Shown in pieces: positions 28,401 through 35,345 of a stretch of DNA of 38,076 nucleotides; the stretch's first letter is position 1, and the number at the start of each line of letters is the position of its first letter. A program made the translations under genes and the position numbers. This stretch comes from Tritrichomonas foetus (taxonomy: Eukaryota > Parabasalia > Tritrichomonadida > Tritrichomonadidae): the NCBI GenBank assembly GCA_001839685.1, contig MLAK01001030.1:1-38076 (forward strand), in the 5' to 3' direction. The notes beneath the pieces were generated by a model. The model saw nothing but the letters and a program-made list of their open reading frames with translations, did not search any database and was not told the origin of the DNA.

Positions 28401-28815
28401 TATTCATTTGTGAGTTTATTTGGCTCGAATTGTCAATTTCATCAATATCGATATATTTATTTTGCTGGCCGTTATTCTGAATTGCTGTATCATTTTCAGT
28501 CAAATTTGTTTTTATTTCGGTGATTTCGTCTGAAATTGGAGAAGGCGGAGCTGGCGGAAGTTCGATATCTGATACAATTGGCGATTCTTTAACTTGCTGG
28601 CTATCGGCTGCCAAAAACGGATCGTAGTGGCTGGCGCTTTTTAGTTTTTCTTCTTTGATTGGCTTTTTAACAAGCTTATTTATTTTATCAATTGGACGAG
28701 GCGGTCGAAAAGAAATTTCGTTTATTGAATATGAAAAGCATCTGGGAAATAAAACATCGAAGTTTTTGATCATTTCGGGCTCGAGTTTTGCTAGATTGTT
28801 CCTTGCTGCCCTCAT
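25414..28815 (-). CDS. RecQ-family DNA helicase, BLM/Sgs1 type
   Basis: This 1133-residue protein has a complete RecQ core. An acidic, disordered N-terminus (about 1-330) is followed by the helicase: Walker A MPTGGGKSLCYQ (Gly377-Ser381), DEAH box at 478-481 with CVSQWGHDFRPSY, motif III TATAT at 513-517, and motif VI ESGRAGRDGQ at 661-670. The zinc site uses Cys725, 743, 747 and 750. The RQC winged helix follows (about 765-870), then an HRDC domain (about 891-965). The tail is Gln/Asn/Pro-rich. The set RecQ, Zn, RQC and HRDC with a long N-terminus matches BLM/Sgs1, which unwinds recombination intermediates together with topoisomerase III. All catalytic motifs are intact. The ATG at 28815 is preceded by GGTCAA. 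Confidence 0.95.
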   Translation of the reverse strand: MRAARNNLAKLEPEMIKNFDVLFPRCFSYSINEISFRPPRPIDKINKLVKKPIKEEKLKSASHYDPFLAADSQQVKESPIVSDIELPPAPPSPISDEITEIKTNLTENDTAIQNNGQQNKYIDIDEIDNSSQINSQMNKQPTTRINTDNLQNITPQTSIEKQRKFLTDSTQDEIPEDEEDLIILSSNSDDDDQKIMELNRTRPILRRLDNPFERMYESSTDEDDIDALLNDNGKSHLELELTHLANLQNRSAILSEEIVEKLRNDKNNPEIESIKNMRRRIWDQIETLEAHLQSADSGSSNYLISNARKYNQNATDDDSNAFELFPEELYAVNPELLQTISDINRRIFHHAKFRGCQAPAIEAALNRKDVFVLMPTGGGKSLCYQLTGYVEKKLTIVISPLVSLIKDQVRSLNDLSLTTLALLGETTQPEYFATIDRIKKNDVLFLFITPEKLSSSSHLLNTLLQMNEKHMITRFVIDEAHCVSQWGHDFRPSYTQLDIIKDRFVGTPIMALTATATAAVKKDIINELKIPDCQIFQMSFNRPNLIYEVREKGDQMQSYNTILQFIYEHHFETKCGLIFCMSVNDTENLCTFLNNNGLSCKYYHAKMKSIEERHEVQKQWTLGKINIIVATLAFGMGIDKPDVRFVIHHTMPKSMESYYQESGRAGRDGQRSYCLLLFNINDKYRVHHLITHDYQNDQKKDDTRIQIETELLDSMTNYCIDRKTCRRVLMLNYFSENFNPENCNETCDNCARREKGMCKFVNVDVTDAAREMCEIIEAITHNRPDQSPYPTSRHVISVYIGINSQKIRACRDSEIPQFGRGINYKLRDNLLYQVFPILLEKNILKNRIKLIQHGSIQYFAPGKNYNQYLKNGFPKMEIEDEVAATPEGFSESDSRLYNLLNRLRRHLSLDNGTDPISILSTPLLKSITKNRPKSIKDLLELPKMTRNRAETYGKYFIEAIVKFEGEEEAAKLTPQPVRTSSNPPRIPQVPQMSRIQQQQVFNKMQQRFQQQQQQQHQHLTINNNNTSNNTNSDNANLTSETGNNQVATQNFNRTVSAPINNGNTAIFPATPRPPFRPTNRMNPQNPTSSPNPPQAQQEIHHQTQQAQHQTQQKQQQPLMKPNFFSQLKNAFKT
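25763..25791. repeat. Short CAA/CAG tract in the RecQ tail
   Basis: TTG/CTG repeats on the plus strand encode a Gln-rich run in the disordered C-terminus of the helicase. Confidence 0.6.
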
Positions 28816-29620
28816 TTGACCTTTAGAATTAAATTGAATGATTTATCATATTGAATGATTTAGAATATTGAATGTTTTGAATGTGAATCAAAAGTGCCAC
28901 AAAGTTTGATCAAGATCTTAGCATTTCCTTATTATTTTGTAGATTTTTTTAAATAATCATGCTTAAACACATAAGATATTAGTTACACTAAATTTATTAG
29001 GCTTCTTCATGATAAATTCAATCATTCCATTGATATTTCTTTGGGTGGTTTCGATCTTCTTTTAATATATCAAAACACAATTAAAATTTGCAAGTAAATC
29101 TATTCTAGCTTATCATTCAAGATTTGAGTTTTGAAAGAATCTGATTGGAATGCGAAAATGATTTGTTTAATCCTACAAACTTCATCCAATGAGTTTATCT
29201 AACAATAAATATATTATTGCAGCAAGAATAATGGCGAAAAACTGAACGAAGATGTGATGATCATGATAATAAATAGAAAAGTCGATACAGCTTCAAAAAA
29301 AGAATTTTATCATATACTATGAACTATTATGTAAATCCGTGTTATTTATATTAATTAAAATAAAATAATATATCTTTAAATAGATTCATTAGTAAGAAAC
29401 AATTTTATTAATTTATTATCAAGAAAAAAGTATTCTAATAAATTGTGTTATCAAAGAAATATCGAATTGCTTATTCAACATTTTAAAAACATATATTTAA
29501 AAAGTCAGTTGATTTAAATAATTACTATTGAATATCACATAACTTTTTGAATACAATATTAACTTTTTCAGACGTCGATTTTTGTCTATTAACTTTTCGA
29601 AAAGTTTTCTATTTTTATTC
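28816..29620. other. Divergent intergenic region, 805 bases
   Basis: This is the longest clean gap, lying between the divergent RecQ and importin-5-like genes, so it should hold both promoters. It is AT-rich. I see no ORF, tRNA or repeat that I can support. Confidence 0.6.
28817..28819 (-). promoter_or_regulatory. Initiator-like TCA of the RecQ gene
   Basis: On the minus strand, GGTCAAATG places the A (28817) two bases before the ATG at 28815. Confidence 0.3.
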
Positions 29621-32600
29621 ATGGATATAAATACATTTCAGCAGATACTCGTATCGCTGAACTCCCAGGATAACAATACTCGAACACAAGCTGAGGAGGT
29701 ATTTACATCATTTATGCAGACCAACTATCTCGGATTCCTCGAACTTCTCGTTTTATTTATGTCAAATTCAGATTCGGCTTTAATTCGGAAACAGTGCGTA
29801 ATTTATTTGTTTACAACTGCCAGACGAGATTCGCTTTTTCTCACGCCACAGGTCCTCAACTTCCTCTGGCCAAAGCTAAAAGAACATTATGTCGAAATTC
29901 TATCATCCACGATTTTTCCGCCGGAAGGGAAGGACCTCTTTTGTAGCATTATTGCATTATGCGCTTCTTTGTCATACAGCTTGAATAGATCTACTGAAAT
30001 CCAATTGTTTTTATTAACATGTCTTGAAACTCACCCGACACTGGTGAAATACGTTGCTTTATCGTTGACAGAATTATTTATTGCTGCTGACTCAACTTGT
30101 GGAATATCATTCCAAAATATTTTGACAATTGTTAATTCTGATATTTCGAGTGTGACCAATGCAGCACTATTTTTCTCGATTGCTGCTTTAGATCCTAATG
30201 AAGAAGTCTTGCATCGAGCATTTGAAGAAATTCTTCGTGCTATTCAGCCACAAGACATCTCTGAGTTTTTGAAAGTTGTTATGAATTTTGCCGAAACTAG
30301 CGCATCATTTTTTGGACCGCATATGCCAGGATTTACCGAATATCTTTGTCAGGTTGCTCTCAATCGAAATTTAGGAATTGAAAGAAATTACGCAATGATG
30401 TGTATGGCTTCAATTGCCAGAGGTGCACCACAGATGTGCCAAGTGTCAAATGAAAAGTTTATCTTTCCTGTAATCCAATGTATAATTTCAGTAATTTCAG
30501 AAATAGATGATGATGCACCTTGGGAATATGATACAAATGATACAAGTTCAAACGTAATTGCGAAAGATTCATTTGGAATTATTGCTAAAGCATGTGGAAA
30601 TCAAACATTTTATAATTTTTTCATCGATTTGATGAATCAAGTTCTTTCAAAGCCTGACCAACCTTGGCAAGTTGTTTATGCTTTTATCACAGCTTTGGCT
30701 GATTTAGATATTACAACACTTTCTTCATTCGTGATAACCAACGATAAGAATGTCCGAAGTGATCAAATGTTGCCTGTTGTCAAAATTAGTTTACAAATTT
30801 TACCATATATTCAAAATCTAAATTGTCACCCAAGAATTAGACACGCTACTTATGAAGTTATAACTCAGTTATGTAGATATATTGGGCCTTACTATCAGAC
30901 TGAAGCTGGTCAATATGTATTACCAACATTAAAAGATTTAATTTTCAAAGAAACGCATCCAATCACCAGTAAATCCGTCATTCAATGTTTAACAGCATTC
31001 TTTTCAAATGTAACAAGTAAAGATTTAATTACTGATTTTGATATTAACTTTCGAGAATTGATTTCAATGCTTTCAACTGCACCTAATGACTTAAAACCAC
31101 TAATTGCAAGATGTCTTGGATTTTATGCCAAAGCAGGGAATAATCAATTTACTAAATATTTTCCTATAATGGCTGAAGCCATGTTAAATTTAGTAAATGA
31201 TCCAAATGTAATGGTAAGAATCTCTGCAATTGAAGCCTTTGCTATTTCTTGTTATAAAATTCAAGTACCAAATGAATATTTATATGTTTGCAGTGATTTT
31301 CTTGGTAAAATTATTGAAATTTTGAAATCTCCGAAAAAAAATGATCTTTCCGAAAAACAATTAGAGAATAGTAATATTGCTATTTGTATTTTAATTGGAA
31401 GACTTGGACCTTACTTTAAACCATTTGCTGATAAAGTTGTTCCTGACGCAATCCAAGAAGCAAGCGCAAGTATCGAAGTTACTTCTGTCGGTGCAATGGA
31501 TTTCACAAATGAAGGGTTTTCTTTCCAAATGCAAATTCCGGTGATTAATGTTTCAGGGGCAAAACAATTCGTTAATAAAGCCGACGTTCAATCTGTTTGT
31601 AAAGCATTAGATATAATTAATACTGCTGAAGGTGCACTTAAAAAAGATTTCATTCGATATTTAGAGCCAACTATAAATATTGCACAGCAATGGTTATCAT
31701 CACAATATCATATAGAACAAATCAAAATAATTGCATGTAATATAATGCATTCATGTATCCCTGTCGCATTATCGAATAATACAGCTGCACAAATTATTCC
31801 ATTGACGGCGGATTTATATCTCAAAAATGTGACACTTATTTGTTCACAAAGATTTATAAAATCTTTAATTAGGATGGTACAACGTGCAATGTTTATAAGA
31901 ATTGATAATCAAATGCTTGGATTAGAGCATTATGTCAAAATCTTAAAAACAATGCCACCATTGATTGAATTAACACTTGAACGGAAAAATAAAATATTAA
32001 TTGGTCAGCAACAATGGCAAACTGGTGAACTTAATGATCGAGAAGTTGATAAACAAGATGAAGTTCTTGGTCATATTGCTGATCTTCTTAAACAATGTTT
32101 TAAAGGAATTCCACAATTAACGATTCCATTCTTCCAACAACAAATGATGCATAAATTTGTAGAATATATTCAACGAGAAGAATCACAAGTCATGGCAATC
32201 ATAGTATGGACAGAATATATAATTGCATCAAATGATCTCCAAAACTTACAACTATTTTTACCAGCATTATTTAATTTTGCATCAATGAAAAACATTGATT
32301 TAAGCTCATTAGCATTTGATAACATTGGTTATTTATTCACATCAATTAATTTTGAACGTGAAAATGTCCACAATTGTTATCTTTTCTTTAAACAAGAAAT
32401 GAATAAAGATTATATGGTTGAACAAGAATTTTCCCAAATTACTGATCATGCATTAATTGCATTAACTAAAATTATCATTAAATACCAAGCTGAACTTAAA
32501 AATCGAAATGTTTTATCATTTTGGTTTGAAATGTTACCAATTTGGGATGCATCAGATACATGTGATATAGTTTATAGCTTCCTTGCAACATTATTGGAAG

Positions 32601-32839
32601 AAAAGAATGATGCAATCTTTAATGAAGATAATTATGAAAGAATCGTTTCATTAATTACTTCATCAGCATTTTCAGATTTTACTAAAGAAGCAACATCGAT
32701 CCGATTTTCAAGACTTATTAAAGAAATGGCACTTAATCCGAATTTTGCTGAGATGACACAGAATGTATATAATACTTTGAATCCAACTCATCAAGAAACC
32801 TTCATGAGACTTTTGAATTACCAGGAAGTACCTCAATAA
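29621..32839 (+). CDS. Karyopherin-beta, importin-5/Kap121-like
   Basis: The ATG at 29621 gives 1072 residues; an in-frame TTG 13 codons upstream is not a likely start. HEAT repeats run throughout, with an importin N-terminal pattern (FQQILVSLNSQDNNTRTQAEEVF at 5-27; SALIRKQCVIYLFTTARRD). A segment near residue 300 (EIDDDAPWEYDTND) is the acidic, Trp-containing insert typical of importin 5/Kap121. QPWQVVYAFITALADLD and LPTLKDLIFKE fit the same branch. The protein would import ribosomal proteins, histones and similar basic cargo under Ran control. Length matches the family (about 1090). The stop reads TAAA. The second mariner copy lies only 58 bases downstream, so it probably sits in or beside the 3' untranslated region. 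Confidence 0.88.
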   Translation: MDINTFQQILVSLNSQDNNTRTQAEEVFTSFMQTNYLGFLELLVLFMSNSDSALIRKQCVIYLFTTARRDSLFLTPQVLNFLWPKLKEHYVEILSSTIFPPEGKDLFCSIIALCASLSYSLNRSTEIQLFLLTCLETHPTLVKYVALSLTELFIAADSTCGISFQNILTIVNSDISSVTNAALFFSIAALDPNEEVLHRAFEEILRAIQPQDISEFLKVVMNFAETSASFFGPHMPGFTEYLCQVALNRNLGIERNYAMMCMASIARGAPQMCQVSNEKFIFPVIQCIISVISEIDDDAPWEYDTNDTSSNVIAKDSFGIIAKACGNQTFYNFFIDLMNQVLSKPDQPWQVVYAFITALADLDITTLSSFVITNDKNVRSDQMLPVVKISLQILPYIQNLNCHPRIRHATYEVITQLCRYIGPYYQTEAGQYVLPTLKDLIFKETHPITSKSVIQCLTAFFSNVTSKDLITDFDINFRELISMLSTAPNDLKPLIARCLGFYAKAGNNQFTKYFPIMAEAMLNLVNDPNVMVRISAIEAFAISCYKIQVPNEYLYVCSDFLGKIIEILKSPKKNDLSEKQLENSNIAICILIGRLGPYFKPFADKVVPDAIQEASASIEVTSVGAMDFTNEGFSFQMQIPVINVSGAKQFVNKADVQSVCKALDIINTAEGALKKDFIRYLEPTINIAQQWLSSQYHIEQIKIIACNIMHSCIPVALSNNTAAQIIPLTADLYLKNVTLICSQRFIKSLIRMVQRAMFIRIDNQMLGLEHYVKILKTMPPLIELTLERKNKILIGQQQWQTGELNDREVDKQDEVLGHIADLLKQCFKGIPQLTIPFFQQQMMHKFVEYIQREESQVMAIIVWTEYIIASNDLQNLQLFLPALFNFASMKNIDLSSLAFDNIGYLFTSINFERENVHNCYLFFKQEMNKDYMVEQEFSQITDHALIALTKIIIKYQAELKNRNVLSFWFEMLPIWDASDTCDIVYSFLATLLEEKNDAIFNEDNYERIVSLITSSAFSDFTKEATSIRFSRLIKEMALNPNFAEMTQNVYNTLNPTHQETFMRLLNYQEVPQ

Positions 32840-33067
32840 ATGTATGAATTTTTTGTAATATATTATCAAAATATATTTGTTTATTTATTTTATTATAGGG
32901 TGTCCGGAGGCGTGATGTCACTACCCACATTAGAAGTGAAATCAATACATTATATTTATAAATAATAAACTATGNAATGTTAACATAAAAATTTTGAAAA
33001 CAATTTTTTTTTCTCTTGACTGAAAATAGAGATAAAGAATCTTTTTCATAAAAAAAAAGAATAATTT

Positions 33068-33092
33068 ATAAACGTACACGATGCACGTTTAT
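33068..33092 (+). repeat. Hairpin just upstream of transposase ATG (copy 2)
   Basis: Same 25-base inverted repeat as in copy 1, ending six bases before the transposase start at 33099. Confidence 0.6.
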
Positions 33093-33098
33093 TAAAAA

Positions 33099-34109
33099 AT
33101 GATTGATCAACATTCAATCATAACTTTTCTGCAGCTTGAAGGAAAAAGGGGCAAAGAAATATATGAAGAAATGAAGAGTGTCTTGAAAGAAAAATGTTTG
33201 TCTCAAAGACAAATCTACCGAGTCATGGCAGAACTGAACAGAAGTCAAAACACACAGCCTGTGAAAAAAGAGAAAAAGTGCCAAAGTTATGATATTCTTG
33301 ACTGGAAAATTTTAGATGTTTTAACCGAATTTCCACATTCATCGTGTCGATATATTGCTAATGTTTTAGGTGAACCAAAATCGACAATTTATGATCGTTT
33401 AACATCAAAATTAATGTATAAACATGTGCATCTTCGATGGGTGCCACATATTCTAACAGAAAATCAAAAGGCCAATAGAGTTTTATTGGCAAAAAAACTT
33501 CTTAAAATTTTGAATGCAGAACAAAAAACTAATTTCACCTTTTTAATAACAGGAGATGAGTCTTGGTTTTATTCCAAGACTGATTTCAATACACAATGGA
33601 TTCCTGAAAACTCAGTAATCCCAACTATTCAAAATCCAGGGTTTCAGATCACTAAATTTATGGTGACTGTATTTTGGAACCCTCATGGGATAATTCATAT
33701 TGATGTTTTGCCGCCAAATGAAAAGTTTAATGCTGCATATTATATTACAGCCATTATGTCAAAAATTGTTGAGTTTAAAAACTCGAATAATTATAAAAAA
33801 TTATTTGTTCATTATGACAATGCAAAGCCTCATGTGGCAAAAATTGTCAAAAAATATATAAATGAAAACTCACTAGAATCAGTTCCACATCCGGCATATT
33901 CACCTGATTTGGCGCCTAGCGACTTTTTTTTATTTGGAACTATTAAAGAAAAAGTTAAAGGAATTGTTTTTGAATCACCAAGCCATTTGATTCAAACAAT
34001 AGTCCAAATTTTCAATGAAATTCCATCGGAAACTTTGTTTTCAGTTTTTGCAGAATGGCAAAATAGACTGAAAAAAGTTATTGATGCCAATGGAGACTAC
34101 ATATTTTGA
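33099..34109 (+). CDS. Mariner transposase (copy 2)
   Basis: The 336-residue protein is identical to that of copy 1 over its whole length, including the D,D34D triad (Asp153, Asp240, Asp275) and the linker motif. Identity at the protein level, with no inactivating change in either copy, points to very recent transposition or gene conversion. The transposase is oriented like the upstream importin gene, so read-through from that gene could in principle transcribe it. Confidence 0.97.
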   Translation: MIDQHSIITFLQLEGKRGKEIYEEMKSVLKEKCLSQRQIYRVMAELNRSQNTQPVKKEKKCQSYDILDWKILDVLTEFPHSSCRYIANVLGEPKSTIYDRLTSKLMYKHVHLRWVPHILTENQKANRVLLAKKLLKILNAEQKTNFTFLITGDESWFYSKTDFNTQWIPENSVIPTIQNPGFQITKFMVTVFWNPHGIIHIDVLPPNEKFNAAYYITAIMSKIVEFKNSNNYKKLFVHYDNAKPHVAKIVKKYINENSLESVPHPAYSPDLAPSDFFLFGTIKEKVKGIVFESPSHLIQTIVQIFNEIPSETLFSVFAEWQNRLKKVIDANGDYIF

Positions 34110-34183
34110 AATACTTATCAATAAAANATNACTNATTAGAAATGACTTTATTATACTTAGTGACATCACATTACCGGACACCC

Positions 34184-34485
34184 TATATTATTTAATTGTA
34201 AAATCTCTAAATTAGAATTTATAGTGTCTAATTTGGTGTATTCAAAACAGAGGATTACTAACTGTGCTCTTATTATCATGCAATTGTTCTATTTTACAAT
34301 TCTATTTAGATTTTTCACACAAAGATCGGACATGAAATTTCCACATGGTGGATCGAGAGACCAGTATTGAAAAAGTTAGACATATCAAATTGAATACATG
34401 CTGATCAAAAATCTCATAAAAAGTTGTAATATTTTTTCTAGATTCGTTTTCCTGATACATTCCCAGATCTCCATTAAATAATATA
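34184..34485. other. Intergenic between mariner and gluconokinase
   Basis: The right part should contain the gluconokinase promoter. A minus-strand open frame (34302-34553) overlaps the 5' end of gluconokinase and is a shadow. Nothing else is seen. Confidence 0.55.
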
Positions 34486-35037
34486 ATGACGAAACCTGTA
34501 ATCATCCTTGCAGGACCCGCTGGTGTTGGCAAAACCACTCTGGCAGAATACATTTCTAATAAATATTCACTTTTCTACATCGAAGGAGACCAGCTTCATC
34601 CACCAGAAAACATTGAGAAAATGGGCAATGGAATCCCCTTGACAGACGAGGACAGATGGGGGTGGCTTGAGCAGGTTAGAAGGGTGTCAATTGAAAAAGT
34701 GACAAAAGATTCACAAAATGAATTTCAAGGGGTTGTTTCAACTTGTTCAGCTCTCAAAAAAAATTATCGAGACTTTCTTAGAAAACTTGATAATAACAAC
34801 TACTCTGAAAAAGTGGCATTGTGGTTCATTTTTTTGGCTTCATCTAAAGAAACTTTGCAGGCGAGAATGGAGGCAAGAAAAGGGCACTACATGAAGGGAA
34901 ATATGGTGGAAAGTCAACTTCAAATACTTGAAGTGCCTGAAGAAGATGAACCAAACACGATTTTTCTAGAATCGTGTGGAACTAAAAAAGAAATGGAAGA
35001 AAAAATTTCAAAAATTGTGGATCGTATTCTACAATGA
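34486..35037 (+). CDS. IDNK: Gluconokinase
   Basis: The 183-residue enzyme phosphorylates D-gluconate with ATP to 6-phosphogluconate, feeding the pentose phosphate pathway. The P-loop GPAGVGKT is at residues 10-17. The substrate-binding stretch GDQLHPPENIEKMGNGIPL is followed by DEDRWGWL (34-61). STCSALKKNYRDFLR is at 85-99, and the lid/C-terminal block (ARMEARKGHYMKGNMVESQ, about 126-144) ends in LEVPEEDEPN. Length fits the family (170-190 residues in bacteria and animals). All key motifs are present, so it should be active. It is a single gene with no gluconate transporter or dehydrogenase nearby. Whether it is ancestral eukaryotic or acquired from bacteria cannot be told without a tree. 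Confidence 0.95.
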   Translation: MTKPVIILAGPAGVGKTTLAEYISNKYSLFYIEGDQLHPPENIEKMGNGIPLTDEDRWGWLEQVRRVSIEKVTKDSQNEFQGVVSTCSALKKNYRDFLRKLDNNNYSEKVALWFIFLASSKETLQARMEARKGHYMKGNMVESQLQILEVPEEDEPNTIFLESCGTKKEMEEKISKIVDRILQ

Positions 35038-35169
35038 GTTTCTGAGAATAAAAAATCTGAACTATGTGATCATTGTAAATAGTTTTATGCTTTGAAAGTT
35101 TCAAAAAGAAAATCAGAAATATTGGGTTTAGCCATTTATATAACACCTCCATTCAAGTTCGGACTACCA

Positions 35170-35345
35170 TTTTCTTCTGGTCCTTATACATCCTGCTCTT
35201 GTTGTTCTTAATTTTCCTGCTCTTATTGTGGTTTATCTAGTGCTTGTTCTTCATGTGGTCCTTCTTGTTCTTCATGTGCTTGTTCTTTGTGTGATTCTTC
35301 TTGTTCTTCATGTGTTTGTTCTTCTTGTTCTTCGTGTGCTTCTTC
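35170..35345 (-). repeat. Degenerate GAAGAACAAGAA repeats, extending past the stop
   Basis: Tandem, imperfect units encode the acidic E-E-Q-x-H tail of the LRR protein. Similar GAGCAGGA and GAACAACAAGAGCAGGA units continue for about 50 bases after the TAA at 35223-35225, with further stops. The repeat array is therefore longer than the coding part. Confidence 0.65.

Larger units (their letters stand above)
32898..34183 (+). mobile_element. Mariner transposon, copy 2
   Basis: This second complete 1286-bp copy lies in reverse orientation to copy 1, flanked by TA at 32896-32897 and 34184-34185. It has the same terminal inverted repeats (GGGTGTCCGG ends), the same hairpin before the transposase, and an identical transposase protein. 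Undetermined bases at 32975, 34127, 34130 and 34134 correspond to C, A, G and T (sense) in copy 1. The insertion is intergenic, just after the importin-5-like gene. Confidence 0.95.

Noticed and set aside
29582..29620. Upstream extension of the importin-5-like protein from a TTG
   Set aside because: Non-ATG start; the ATG at 29621 begins close to the first HEAT helix as in other importins.
28816..29620. Possible RNA gene in the large divergent gap
   Set aside because: No T-loop, box or stable paired structure was found by eye.
34302..34553. 83-codon minus-strand frame
   Set aside because: It overlaps the start of the gluconokinase gene on the other strand and has no support of its own.
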